Both the position numbers and the translations under genes were made by a program. Under the pieces are notes generated by a model, which saw nothing but the letters and a program-made list of their open reading frames with translations, had not been told where the DNA came from and ran no database searches. Shown in pieces: positions 51,291-61,172 of a DNA stretch of 64,000 nucleotides (the first letter of the stretch is position 1; each line of letters starts with the position of its first letter). Source of the stretch: an uncultured Lachnospiraceae bacterium (GTDB lineage: Bacteria; Bacillota; Clostridia; Lachnospirales; Lachnospiraceae); assembly GCA_910585215.1 (NCBI GenBank), contig CAJUDQ010000002.1:1-64000 (forward strand), given 5' to 3'.

Positions 51291-52574
51291 ATGAAGCAAA
51301 GACATCAAAGATACTTTTTGCTGACTGCGTGCTGTATGATATCAGCGTTGGCTGTGGGAGGGTGTAAAAAATCTTCCAACGATGGAGTAACAGAAATTGA
51401 AATTGTACAGTACAAACCGGAAGCGGCAGGATACTTTAAGGCTCTGGAGGAAGAATTCAATGCTGCTCATGATGATATTCATCTTACCATCAGTTCACCA
51501 AATGATGCAATGACAATCTTGAAAACCAGATTTATTCGGGAGGATTATCCGGATATTATAGGAATTGGAGGTGATATTAACTATTCTTATTTTGTCGATG
51601 CAGAAATTCTGGCGGATGTTTCTGAATATAAAGGAATTTCCGAGATTAAACAGGCTTATATTGATATTGATGAAGCTCTGGAGCTGGTTCCTGTAGACGG
51701 CATATATGCAGTGCCTTACGCGGCAAATGCAGCTGGTATTCTTTATAACAAAGATTTGTTTCAGGAGCATGGGTGGAAAATACCTGAAACTTGGGAGGAG
51801 CTTATGACACTGTGTAAGGAAATTCAGTCAGAAGGAATACTTCCATTTTATTTTGGATTTAAGGATACTTGGACGTGTCTGGCGCCGTGGAATGCCATAG
51901 CAGTTGATTTGGCTCCCGCTGATACTGCAAAACAGGTGAATCGGGGAAATACTACATTTTCAGCAGAATATCGTGAAGTGTCGGAAAAATATCTCGAACT
52001 TTTGCAGTATGGTCCAAACGACCCGTTTGCATATGGATATAACGATGCCTGTACAGCTTTTGCCAGAGGAGAATCTGCAATGTATACAATCGGAAGTTAT
52101 GCCATTCCGCAGATTTTGTCTGTAAACCCAAATTTGAATCTGGATTCTTTTGTTATGCCGGCAAACAGCGATAAAACTGCCAATACATTAAACTCAGGAA
52201 TTGACCTTCAATTCTGTGTAACTGCGGATTGTGAAAATAAAGAAGCAGCTTATGAGGTACTGGATTTTCTTTATGAAGATAAAAATATTCAGAAATATAT
52301 CGATGCCCAAAATTCCATTCCATGCAAGGAGGGAGATTTTAAGCTTGCTTCTGTACTGGACGGAATGAAGAACTATATTGAAGTCGGGAATATGACGGAT
52401 TTTCAGGACCATTATTATCCTTCAGAAATGGCAGTCGATGCACAGCTTCAGACCTTTTTGATTCAAAAGGATGTCGATGCATTTTTAAAGAAGTTTGATA
52501 AGGACTGGAAACGTTATAACAGGGATATTATCCGTATGGTGCAGGAGTATGAAGCAAAAAATACAGAAAAATAA
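51291..52574 (+). CDS. Sugar ABC transporter substrate-binding lipoprotein
   Basis: The 427-residue lipoprotein precursor has a signal peptide with lipobox LAVGGC (Cys about 25) and an extracellular solute-binding protein family 1 domain. Recognisable blocks are LEEEFNAAHDDI, PYAANAAGILYNKDLFQEHG, IPETWEELMTLC, and ARGESAMYTIGSYAIPQI. Followed by two permeases and an alpha-galactosidase, it is best read as the binder for raffinose-family oligosaccharides (MsmE/RafE type). No ATPase gene is present; the shared MsmK-type ATPase must be elsewhere. Confidence 0.92.
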   Translation: MKQRHQRYFLLTACCMISALAVGGCKKSSNDGVTEIEIVQYKPEAAGYFKALEEEFNAAHDDIHLTISSPNDAMTILKTRFIREDYPDIIGIGGDINYSYFVDAEILADVSEYKGISEIKQAYIDIDEALELVPVDGIYAVPYAANAAGILYNKDLFQEHGWKIPETWEELMTLCKEIQSEGILPFYFGFKDTWTCLAPWNAIAVDLAPADTAKQVNRGNTTFSAEYREVSEKYLELLQYGPNDPFAYGYNDACTAFARGESAMYTIGSYAIPQILSVNPNLNLDSFVMPANSDKTANTLNSGIDLQFCVTADCENKEAAYEVLDFLYEDKNIQKYIDAQNSIPCKEGDFKLASVLDGMKNYIEVGNMTDFQDHYYPSEMAVDAQLQTFLIQKDVDAFLKKFDKDWKRYNRDIIRMVQEYEAKNTEK

Positions 52575-52588
52575 AAGGAGAGATTATT

Positions 52589-53455
52589 ATGAAAAATGAG
52601 AGAAAACGAACATTTTTATTGATTACCATTCCGATTCTGGCATTGTTTATCTGTTTTAATACGATTCCTCTGATTCGCGGCGTAATTTACAGCTTTACCA
52701 ATTTCAAGGGATTCGGAAATTATGATTGGGTTGGATTGCGCAATTATCTGGATTTATTTACAGATATCAGAGTTGGAAAATCCTACTGGTTTACATTTAA
52801 ACTGGCAGTTGTGACAACAATTGTGGTAAATGTGATAAGTCTTTTGCTGGCATTGGCTTTAAACAGCAAAATAAGGGCGAAAAGCTTTTTCCGTGGAGCA
52901 TATTTTCTGCCGAATATATTGGGAGCTCTGGTAGTTGGATATATTTTTAATTACTTTTTTACATATATCCTTCCGGCACTGGGAGAAATGATTGGAATGG
53001 ATGCTCTGAAATCAAGTATTTTGTCAAACCCGAATACTGCATGGATTGGAATCATGATAGTCTGTGCATGGCAGGCGATTGCCATGAATACGATTATCTA
53101 TATTTCAGGATTGCAGACGGTTCCAGAGGATGTATATGAGGCGGGTAATATTGACGGTGCAACCGGCTGGAAAAAGTTCCGTCATCTTACGTTTCCTCTG
53201 ATTATCCCGTTTTTCTCTATTAATATGGTGCTCTGTATGAAAAACTTTCTGATGGCATTTGACCAGATTATGGCATTGACCAAAGGTGGTCCTGCTCAGA
53301 GTACAGAATCGATTTCCTATCTGATTTATAACAATGGTATGTCAGGCGGACAGTTTGGATTCCAGAGTGCAAATGCAGTTGTATTCTTTATTGTGATTGT
53401 CATTATTTCTGTGACACAGATGAAAATAACAAGTTCAAAGGAGGAGCAGCTATGA
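52589..53455 (+). CDS. Sugar ABC transporter permease (MsmF/RafF type)
   Basis: The 288-residue protein has six helices and begins with the MalF-class feature TIPILALFICFNTIPLIRGV and the TNFKGFG periplasmic segment. The coupling EAA loop is VYEAGNIDGATGWKKFRHLT near residues 190-209. It lies 14 bp after the binding-protein gene with AAAGGAGAG in front and overlaps the next permease gene by 4 bp, so the two are translated in tandem and form the membrane dimer. Confidence 0.93.
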   Translation: MKNERKRTFLLITIPILALFICFNTIPLIRGVIYSFTNFKGFGNYDWVGLRNYLDLFTDIRVGKSYWFTFKLAVVTTIVVNVISLLLALALNSKIRAKSFFRGAYFLPNILGALVVGYIFNYFFTYILPALGEMIGMDALKSSILSNPNTAWIGIMIVCAWQAIAMNTIIYISGLQTVPEDVYEAGNIDGATGWKKFRHLTFPLIIPFFSINMVLCMKNFLMAFDQIMALTKGGPAQSTESISYLIYNNGMSGGQFGFQSANAVVFFIVIVIISVTQMKITSSKEEQL

Positions 53456-54291
53456 TAAAAGTAAAAGAAAAAGCAAACTGGCCGGTTATGATTTTTTTGA
53501 TTCTTGGATTATCAGCAATCGCATTTCCGTTATATATGACAATTACGATTGCATTTAAGCAGCCTTCCGAGATGACAAACAGTATCAGCGGTATTTTGTC
53601 ACTGCCAAAGGCATGGAGCTTTGAAAATTTTAGAGAAGCAATGAAAGTAACAGATTTCTGGAATTCTTTGAGAAACAGTCTGCTGATTACGGTGATTTCC
53701 GTAGTATTATCCATTCTGATTCATTCTCTGATGGGATATACGCTTGGAAGAAACAGAGCAAAGAATAAATTTTATAATTTTGTCTATCTGTTTATTGTCA
53801 GCGGAATGTTTGTACCGTTTGCAATCCTGATGATGCCGCTTGCAAAGCAGACAGCGGAAATCGGACTGGCAAACTGGTTTGGTGTTGTAATATTATATGT
53901 TGTTTTTTATATGCCGATGAATATTCTGCTGTATTCCGGTTATCTGGTAAATATTCCGATGGCGCTGGAGGAAGCGGCAAGAGTTGACGGAGCATCTACA
54001 TGGACCACCTACTGGAAAATTATTTTTCCGATTATGAAACCTATGCATGCGACAGTTGCAGTTTTAACAGCATTGTCCGTATGGAACGACGTAATGACAC
54101 CGCTTGTAATTATGGCAGGTTCCGACCAGAATACGCTGCCTCTGGCACAGTTGAATTTCCAGTCGCAGTTTGGAACAAATTATAATCTGGCGTTTGCCTC
54201 TTATCTGTTATCACTGATTCCAATTCTTGTTTTCTATGTGATTTGTCAGAAACAGATTTTAAATGGCGTTGTAAATGGAGCTGTAAAATAA
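53452..54291 (+). CDS. Sugar ABC transporter permease (MsmG/RafG type)
   Basis: The 279-residue MalG-class permease has six helices, the early AFPLYMTITIAFKQPSEM segment and an EAA loop PMALEEAARVDGASTWTTYW. It ends with FASYLLSLIPILVFYVICQK. The start ATGA overlaps the stop of the previous permease gene, indicating translational coupling. The following 220 bp are low-complexity A-rich DNA before the galactosidase. Confidence 0.93.
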   Translation: MIKVKEKANWPVMIFLILGLSAIAFPLYMTITIAFKQPSEMTNSISGILSLPKAWSFENFREAMKVTDFWNSLRNSLLITVISVVLSILIHSLMGYTLGRNRAKNKFYNFVYLFIVSGMFVPFAILMMPLAKQTAEIGLANWFGVVILYVVFYMPMNILLYSGYLVNIPMALEEAARVDGASTWTTYWKIIFPIMKPMHATVAVLTALSVWNDVMTPLVIMAGSDQNTLPLAQLNFQSQFGTNYNLAFASYLLSLIPILVFYVICQKQILNGVVNGAVK

Positions 54292-54505
54292 GAAGAAAGA
54301 AAAACAAAATGTTAAAACAGCAAAGTGATATAGAAAAGTAAAAAACGGAAGCTTAAAATAGTAAAGTAATACAGAAAACAAAAGAAAGAATAAAAATAGG
54401 AAAATGATACACAAAGTGTAAACAGGAAATGAAAAGACAAAAGAAAAACAAGAAAATGATATAGGAAAATAAAGCAGCAAAGTGAACCAAAAAAGCGAAA
54501 CAGGA
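54292..54505 (+). repeat. A-rich degenerate repeat tract
   Basis: This stretch consists almost wholly of A with some G and T, and carries five loose copies of AAARTGATAYAGRAAA near 54321, 54363, 54401, 54453 and 54479 at irregular spacing. The plus strand has many stops. It separates permease and galactosidase inside the sugar operon. Its base bias is like the insertion in the ATPase gene at 37145-37312. Confidence 0.6.
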
Positions 54506-54516
54506 GGGAATAAATT

Positions 54517-56706
54517 ATGGCAATTACCTATAATCAGAAAAACCGTATTTTTACATTAAATACAAATCATTCAACCTATCAGATGAAAGTAGATAAGTTT
54601 GGTATTCTTCTGCATTTGTATTATGGAGCAAAAATATCTGGCGATGCAGATTATTTATTGACCTGTTATGACAGAGGATTTTCAGGAAGTTTATATGATA
54701 TGGGAGACACCAGAGTTTATTCCATGGATGTGCAGCCGCAGGAATATCCGGTTCTCGGAGTGGGAGATTATAGAAACAGTGCTTTGGTTATCCAAAATGC
54801 AGACGGTTCAGAGTGCTGTGACCTTCGCTATGTAACACATGAAATAAAAAAAGGAAAATACAGTCTTTCAGGTCTTCCGGCGGTATATGCAAAGGAGGAA
54901 GAATCAGAAACGCTCAAAATTGTATTGGAGGATTCTATAAGCAGAGTACAGGTACAGCTTTTATTTGGAGTGCTGGAAAACGAAGATATCATTACAAGAA
55001 GTGCAAGGATTCTTAATCTGGGAACAGATACCATTACAGTGGAAAAGGCGGCATCTGCCTGTCTGGATTATATTTCCGGTGATTATGACCTTATTACCTT
55101 TTATGGAAGGCATGCAATGGAGCGCAATTTTCAACGCGCAGAAATTCTGCATGGAAGTATGGTGATTGGAAGTCGCAGAGGGACTTCCAGTCACCAGTAC
55201 AATCCGGCGGTGATTGTCGCAGATAAAAGTACAACCGAGGATTTCGGAAATTGTTATGGCATGCTGTTTGTATACAGTGGCAGCTTTATGTGTGAAACAG
55301 AAAAAGACCAGTTTGGACAGACAAGAGTTTTGATGGGACTTCAAAGTGATTTGTTTCATTATCCGCTTTCAGAAAACGAGGTTTTGACAGTTCCAGAAAC
55401 AATTTTAAGTTTTTCTGACAGAGGTCTTGGTGAATTATCCAGACAGTACCATCGCTGTATTCGTGACCACATATGCAGAGGAGGCTATGCACATAAGCTT
55501 CGTCCAGTTTTGATAAACAGCTGGGAAACTGCATATTTTGACTTTAATGGAGATACAATCTGCAGACTGGCAGAGGATGCGGCAGAGCTTGGAATAGATA
55601 TGGTGGTTATGGATGACGGATGGTTTGGAAAACGGAATGATGACAACAGCGGCCTTGGTGACTGGAAGGTAAATGAACAGAAGCTTGGCTGTACTTTGGG
55701 TGAACTGATTCAAAGAGTAAATAAATACGGCGTAAAATTTGGCATCTGGATTGAACCGGAGATGGTTTCGGAGGACAGCGATTTATATCGAAAACATCCG
55801 GACTGGACAATACAGATTCCGGGAAGAAAACCGATTCGGGGAAGAAATCAGCTTGTGCTGGATTTTTCCAGACAGGAAGTGCGAAATGCTGTTTTTGAAA
55901 GTATCTGTAGTATATTGAATCAGGGAAATATTGAGTATATAAAATGGGATATGAACCGCAGCCTTGCCGATATATATTCTATAGAGTATGCACAGGGCAG
56001 AGTAACATATGAATATATGCTTGGTGTATATGATTTTCTGGAAAAATTAACACAGCGATATCCAAATATTTTAATAGAGGGATGCAGCGGAGGCGGAGGC
56101 AGATTTGATGCAGGCATGCTTTATTATACCCCTCAGATTTGGTGCAGTGATAATACAGATGCATTAGACAGGTTGCGGATTCAATATGGAACCTCCTTCT
56201 TTTACCCTGCATGTACTGTGGCTTCTCATGTGTCGGCAGTGCCAAATCATCAGACAGGGCGAAACATAAGCCTTCATACAAGAGGTATGGTGGCGATGGC
56301 AGGAATGTTTGGCTATGAGCTTGATACGGGAAAGATAAGTGAAAGGGAAAAAGAGGAAGTAAAAGAGCAGGTCAGGAAGTATAAACAGTATCAAGAATTA
56401 ATTCAAAATGGAGATTACTACAGGCTTTCCAATCCGTTCAATGATACATATACCGCATGGTCTTTTGTTTCAGAGAGCAAAGAGCAGATTTTATTAAGTG
56501 TAGTAATACTTGAGAATCATGGAAATATGCCTGTCAGCTATGTAAAGTTAAAAGGATTGACAGAGGATGCCATATATGAGAATATCCAGACAGGACAGTG
56601 TTATTATGGTTCCGTATTAATGCACGCAGGGGTTCCGCTTCCGATAGAACTTGTCGAATATCCGGCCTATCAGATTGAATTTAAGAAAAAAGAAACGCAA
56701 AAATAG
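54517..56706 (+). CDS. Alpha-galactosidase, GH36
   Basis: The 729-residue cytosolic enzyme removes terminal alpha-1,6-galactose from raffinose, stachyose or melibiose. It has the GH36 N-terminal beta-sandwich (to about 330), the catalytic barrel with VMDDGWFGKRNDD, and the nucleophile D478 in KWDMNR. ECCGGGG-type LIEGCSGGGGRFD and the acid/base D545 in CSDNTDALDR follow, then a C-terminal sheet. Length matches tetrameric group I GH36 enzymes. It lies between the transporter and a sucrose-cleaving enzyme. AGGAGGG precedes the start. Confidence 0.95.
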   Translation: MAITYNQKNRIFTLNTNHSTYQMKVDKFGILLHLYYGAKISGDADYLLTCYDRGFSGSLYDMGDTRVYSMDVQPQEYPVLGVGDYRNSALVIQNADGSECCDLRYVTHEIKKGKYSLSGLPAVYAKEEESETLKIVLEDSISRVQVQLLFGVLENEDIITRSARILNLGTDTITVEKAASACLDYISGDYDLITFYGRHAMERNFQRAEILHGSMVIGSRRGTSSHQYNPAVIVADKSTTEDFGNCYGMLFVYSGSFMCETEKDQFGQTRVLMGLQSDLFHYPLSENEVLTVPETILSFSDRGLGELSRQYHRCIRDHICRGGYAHKLRPVLINSWETAYFDFNGDTICRLAEDAAELGIDMVVMDDGWFGKRNDDNSGLGDWKVNEQKLGCTLGELIQRVNKYGVKFGIWIEPEMVSEDSDLYRKHPDWTIQIPGRKPIRGRNQLVLDFSRQEVRNAVFESICSILNQGNIEYIKWDMNRSLADIYSIEYAQGRVTYEYMLGVYDFLEKLTQRYPNILIEGCSGGGGRFDAGMLYYTPQIWCSDNTDALDRLRIQYGTSFFYPACTVASHVSAVPNHQTGRNISLHTRGMVAMAGMFGYELDTGKISEREKEEVKEQVRKYKQYQELIQNGDYYRLSNPFNDTYTAWSFVSESKEQILLSVVILENHGNMPVSYVKLKGLTEDAIYENIQTGQCYYGSVLMHAGVPLPIELVEYPAYQIEFKKKETQK

Positions 56707-56720
56707 AGGAGGTTTGAATT

Positions 56721-58568
56721 TTGGAAAAAAATACAGAGGAACAGGATTTTATTTATTTAAAGCGTCTTAAAAGGCACCATGATGAATTGCGCTGGCTTTA
56801 TATGGAACTTTATGATAACAGCTCCATGTTTGCGGAATTATGTGAGAATCTGCATTATTTTTATAAAGAGAGAACACAGGCATTAAAACAGCTGGATGTT
56901 TATCGAGAAGAACAGCCGGACTGGTATAAAAAAAATGATATGCTTGGAATGATGCTTTATATTGATAATTTTGCAGGGAATCTTTCAGGGGTAGAAAAAA
57001 AGCTGGATTATATTGAGAATTGTAATGTAAATTATATTCATCTTATGCCATTTCTTGAGACGCCGGAGGGACGGTCAGACGGAGGATATGCAGTGTCAGA
57101 TTTTCGAAAGGTTCAGGAAAGACTTGGCACAATGAAAGAACTGGAACATTTGACCGCTTCATGTCACAAAAGAAATATGAATGTATGTATAGATTTTGTA
57201 ATGAATCATACTTCGGAGGAGCATGAATGGGCAAAAAAGGCACGTGCTGGAGATGGAGAATATATGAGCCGTTATTTCTTTTATGAGAATGACACTATTC
57301 CTGAAATGTATGAAAGAACCGTGCCACAGGTATTTCCAACAACAGCGCCGGGAAATTTTACATGGCTTCCGGATGCCGGACATTATGTAATGACGTCTTT
57401 TTATCCATATCAATGGGATTTAAATTATAAAAATCCGCGTGTTTTTAATGAAATGATGTATCATTTTCTATATCTGGCAAATCGCGGAATTGATATTATT
57501 CGTATTGATGCAGTGCCATATATCTGGAAAGAACTAAATACGCAGTGCAGAAATTTAAAACAGGTGCATACAATTGTAAGAATGATGCGTATCATCAGTG
57601 AGATTGTATGTCCGGGTGTATTGTTGCTTGGTGAGGTGGTAATGGAACCGGAAAAGGTAGTTCCTTATTTTGGAACAGTAGAAAAACCGGAATGTCATAT
57701 GTTATATAATGTAACAACTATGGCAACTACATGGCATACAGTAGCTACTCGTGATGTAAGTCTTTTAAAAAAGCAGCTTGATATTGTAAATCATCTGCCA
57801 AAAGAATATGTATTTTTAAATTATCTGCGGTGTCATGACGATATCGGGTGGGGGCTGGATTATCATACGCTACTTTGTGAAGGAATAGAGGAACGTTCTC
57901 ATAAACAATATCTGAATCGTTATTTTCAGGGATTAGAGGGAGGAAGTAGAAGCAGAGGAGAGTTGTATAATGCGGACCCCGTGACGGGAGATGCCCGTTT
58001 CTGTGGAACAACCGCGTCTATGTGTGGAATTGAAAAAGCAGGATTTGAAAAGAATGAAGAGGATATGGAAAAAGCTATTCGACTTGATATCATGCTTCAT
58101 GCGTATATGTTTATGCAGTCAGGGATTCCGGTGCTTTACAGCGGAGATGAGGTTGGACAGGTAAACGATTACAGCTATAAAGAGAACAGTGCCAAAGCAG
58201 ATGATTCCCGCTATATTCACCGCGGAGCTTTTAACTGGAAGCTGGCAAAACAGATTGATGATAAAACCAGTGTGTCAGGGCGGATTTTTCACAGTCTGGG
58301 ACAGCTTGAAAAAATCAGAAAATCGGAAAAGGTGTTTGTCTGTCAGGCAGATACATGGACAGTAGATATGTCTGATAAGAGTGTGTTATGTATTGGAAGA
58401 TATTATGAAGGGGAGAAGATTCTTGGAATATTTAATTTCAGCGAATTTGACAAAATACTAGGTATTCAGGGAGAAGATGAGAGATATACGGATATGATAT
58501 CAAACCAAACAGTAAAAGCGTCTGAGATAAAAATTCCGGCATTTGGATTTTTGTATCTGAAAAGATAA
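56721..58568 (+). CDS. GH13 amylosucrase-like sucrose-active enzyme
   Basis: The 615-residue enzyme has the long helical N-terminus seen in amylosucrases (subfamily GH13_4). The barrel carries DFVMNHTSEEHEWA, nucleophile D263 in IRIDAVPYIWK, acid/base E305 in LLGEVVMEPEKVVPYFG and D373 in RCHDDIGWG. It would act on the sucrose left after GH36 removes galactose from raffinose, by glucan synthesis, hydrolysis or, less likely, phosphorolysis. The length argues against sucrose phosphorylase (about 490). It starts with TTG at 56721, supported by GAGGAGG 8 bp upstream. Confidence 0.88.
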   Translation: MEKNTEEQDFIYLKRLKRHHDELRWLYMELYDNSSMFAELCENLHYFYKERTQALKQLDVYREEQPDWYKKNDMLGMMLYIDNFAGNLSGVEKKLDYIENCNVNYIHLMPFLETPEGRSDGGYAVSDFRKVQERLGTMKELEHLTASCHKRNMNVCIDFVMNHTSEEHEWAKKARAGDGEYMSRYFFYENDTIPEMYERTVPQVFPTTAPGNFTWLPDAGHYVMTSFYPYQWDLNYKNPRVFNEMMYHFLYLANRGIDIIRIDAVPYIWKELNTQCRNLKQVHTIVRMMRIISEIVCPGVLLLGEVVMEPEKVVPYFGTVEKPECHMLYNVTTMATTWHTVATRDVSLLKKQLDIVNHLPKEYVFLNYLRCHDDIGWGLDYHTLLCEGIEERSHKQYLNRYFQGLEGGSRSRGELYNADPVTGDARFCGTTASMCGIEKAGFEKNEEDMEKAIRLDIMLHAYMFMQSGIPVLYSGDEVGQVNDYSYKENSAKADDSRYIHRGAFNWKLAKQIDDKTSVSGRIFHSLGQLEKIRKSEKVFVCQADTWTVDMSDKSVLCIGRYYEGEKILGIFNFSEFDKILGIQGEDERYTDMISNQTVKASEIKIPAFGFLYLKR

Positions 58569-58777
58569 AAAGGAAGTTGAAATATAAATATAAAATAGCT
58601 TTTCCTAAAATAAATATATATAGGCACAATAATAAATATCTGGACATAAAATGAAAATTATGATAGAATAAATAGATTTGAAAGAGTGTTGTCTTTATCT
58701 GCTGTAAGTATAGTTATTTCATGTATTTGATAGATAAAGCAATAAATAAAAGTCTATTTTCCTGTGGAGGATAATTT

Positions 58778-60805
58778 ATGAAGTGTCTTGTAAATAAAAA
58801 ACTTGCTACGCGTATAGGGATTATTACTACAGCAATTACTTTGGTAGGAATGTTGTTACTTTGGATAATTGTATCTGCCAATACTTCTTCTATGGTGAAA
58901 AGTGATATTACCAATCAGATGACAGATGCTGTGGAATCCAGAGCTGCTATTATTAATGAATATGTAACATCTGCAGAAGAATATATGACTGCCTTTGCTC
59001 TGGGCAGTGAAGTTCGAGAGCTTCTTTTAAATCCCGAAGATTTTACGCTGCTTGAAAAGGCTCAACAGTATACGGAAGATTTTGCATTTGTCAAAGGTAT
59101 TTTTGAAGGACTGTATATTGCCACACCGGATACGCATGTTCTCACACATACTTCGAAGGAAGCTGTTGGAATGGTTACACGTACAGGAGAATCACTGAAT
59201 ACATTTCAAGATACGATTTTGGCTCAGCAGAGATTGACAAATCTGGGAATTATGAAGTCGCCTGGAACTGGCAGCATGATTCTTTCCATGTATTATCCTA
59301 TCTTTGAAGATACGACCTGTATTGGATATGTAGGAGCTGGTGTGTACGCCAGTCATTTGATGGATGCATTGTTGAATTTGGATATAAAAGGGTTGCCAGA
59401 CAGCGAATATGTATTTTTAAATGTAGAGACAGGTGTATATCTCTATCATCAGGATGAATCACTGTTAAATACAGAAACTGCTGACAGTGGATATAAAGAG
59501 ATTATTCGTCGGATTCAGACAGATGACAGTATTCAGGCGAGTACATATTCTTATGAGGATGAAAATGGAATCAATCAGCTCGTTGTTTATAAGTATTTGA
59601 AAGACCGTGGATGGGTGTTTATGGTTCGAGACAGTGCTACAGAAGTCTACGGAGCTGTGACAAAGATACGTATTGTGGTTGGTTTGTTATGCGCAGGTAT
59701 GGCCGCGGCAATTATATTTATTACGCTTATCATTTTGCATCGTGAGGGCAAAGAGCTTATGGTGGTAGAGCATGCCATAGGACATTTGGGAGATTTGAAT
59801 CTTTCTGCTGACAAGGATTTGGAAATTTTTTATGGCAGGTCAGATGAGATTGGCATGATTGCCCAGACAACTCACCATGTCTGTGTCTGTTTAAGAAAAA
59901 CTATTGATGACATAGCACGGATTTTAGAGGAAATGGCAGACGGTAACCTTACTGTAGATGTCACAAAGAATGAATCTTATTATATTGGTGATTTTAAAGT
60001 GTTGTCAGGAAGCCTGAAATCTATTCATGCAAACCTTGTAGAAGTGATTCGTGATATTTCCAGTGTTGCAAATCAGGTTGATACAAGTGCAAATCAGGTA
60101 TCTATGGGAGCTCAGGCACTGTTTCAGGGAACAGAAGAACAGACGGAATCTGTAGATGGACTTGTGTCAAATATGACTACAATCACTTCTCAAATTCAAA
60201 ACAGCGCTGTGCGTTGCAGCAATGCGAATCATCTGGTAGATAAAGCTACCGGTTATGCAGCTGAGGCTGACACAAAAATGGAACAGTTGATTGTGTCTAC
60301 AAAAAATATTGATAAATCTTCCACTCAGATTGTTACTATTATTAAAACAATTGAAGATATTGCTTTTCAAACTAATATTCTGGCGTTAAATGCATCTGTG
60401 GAGGCTGCTCGTGTTGGCGCTGTGGGAAAAGGATTTTCTGTAGTGGCAGACGAAGTTCAAAATCTTGCAACAAGGTCTTCAGAGGCTGTTCAAAATACAA
60501 ACAGTTTAATCAAACAATCTATTCAGGATGTAAAAACAGGGACAGAATCCACAAATCTTGTTGTTTCTGCAATGCAAATAATTAATGATTGTATTCAATC
60601 TATTAAAACATTGATGGATGAGATAGAAACTGCCAGCGTTCAGCAATCAGAAATGATTGTTTTGATAGAAAATCGAATTAAAGAAATTTCGGAAGTAGTG
60701 CAGGCAAATTCCAGTGCTGCAGAAGAAAGCGCCGCAGTTTCAAAGGGATTGTCTGAACAGGCACGTACTTTAAACAATCTGATTAGCAGGTTTCGGATTA
60801 TATAA
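58778..60805 (+). CDS. Methyl-accepting chemotaxis protein with Cache-type sensor
   Basis: The 675-residue receptor has a first helix (about 10-34), an extracytoplasmic dCache-like sensor domain (about 35-300; FEGLYIATPDT and VGAGVYASHLMDALL) and a second helix (about 304-325). A HAMP region and a long cytoplasmic methyl-accepting coiled coil follow. The hairpin tip reads IAFQTNILALNASVEAARVG, with VG where most receptors have AG. It binds a small ligand outside and signals to CheA via CheW, which are not in this window. It is the gene after the sugar operon, with its own ribosome site GTGGAGG. Confidence 0.93.
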   Translation: MKCLVNKKLATRIGIITTAITLVGMLLLWIIVSANTSSMVKSDITNQMTDAVESRAAIINEYVTSAEEYMTAFALGSEVRELLLNPEDFTLLEKAQQYTEDFAFVKGIFEGLYIATPDTHVLTHTSKEAVGMVTRTGESLNTFQDTILAQQRLTNLGIMKSPGTGSMILSMYYPIFEDTTCIGYVGAGVYASHLMDALLNLDIKGLPDSEYVFLNVETGVYLYHQDESLLNTETADSGYKEIIRRIQTDDSIQASTYSYEDENGINQLVVYKYLKDRGWVFMVRDSATEVYGAVTKIRIVVGLLCAGMAAAIIFITLIILHREGKELMVVEHAIGHLGDLNLSADKDLEIFYGRSDEIGMIAQTTHHVCVCLRKTIDDIARILEEMADGNLTVDVTKNESYYIGDFKVLSGSLKSIHANLVEVIRDISSVANQVDTSANQVSMGAQALFQGTEEQTESVDGLVSNMTTITSQIQNSAVRCSNANHLVDKATGYAAEADTKMEQLIVSTKNIDKSSTQIVTIIKTIEDIAFQTNILALNASVEAARVGAVGKGFSVVADEVQNLATRSSEAVQNTNSLIKQSIQDVKTGTESTNLVVSAMQIINDCIQSIKTLMDEIETASVQQSEMIVLIENRIKEISEVVQANSSAAEESAAVSKGLSEQARTLNNLISRFRII

Positions 60806-60878
60806 GTACAAGGAAATTCTTATTAAAAAAATTATAAAAAATATCGGGTTCTAAGCAGAGAAACATTTTCTGAAGAAC

Positions 60879-60925
60879 AAAAGCTGGTCAGTAAAGATAC
60901 CTTGGTTATCTGACCGGCTTTTGTT
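60879..60925 (+). terminator. Rho-independent terminator after the first chemoreceptor
   Basis: AAAAGCTGGTCAG (60879-60891) pairs with CTGACCGGCTTTT (60910-60922) with one wobble, followed by T-rich sequence. Confidence 0.85.
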
Positions 60926-61172
60926 ATGATACAAAAGATTATTTTACAAAGAGAAAGGGGTTAGGAATATGTTTATTCTGAGATTTCAGGGAAAATAATT
61001 GAAATTATATGATTTTTATGATATGATGTCATCAAACAAAGCAAAACGTGGTTTGAAGAGTTGTACACGCAAAGTGTGCTTTTATAATATGCAATGATAT
61101 TATGCTGTGCTGGAGAAGTGTAACTGTAAACATGCATAAAATTTTTATCAATTAAATATAGGAGGAATATGT
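60926..61172. other. Leader region of the second chemoreceptor, no gene seen
   Basis: The gap of 367 bp between the receptors contains the terminator above and then AT-rich DNA. A short stem (GTACACGCAAAGTGTGC, 61063-61079) is present, and TAGGAGG lies before the start. No ORF with coding character and no clear riboswitch could be supported. Confidence 0.5.

Noticed and set aside
37103..54505. Diversity-generating retroelement as source of the A-rich segments
   Set aside because: No reverse transcriptase, accessory gene or template/variable repeat pair is visible in the window; A-richness alone is not evidence.
60926..61172. Cyclic-di-GMP riboswitch before the second chemoreceptor
   Set aside because: Short GCAAAG-like bits occur, but the two conserved stem blocks of the class are not present in order.
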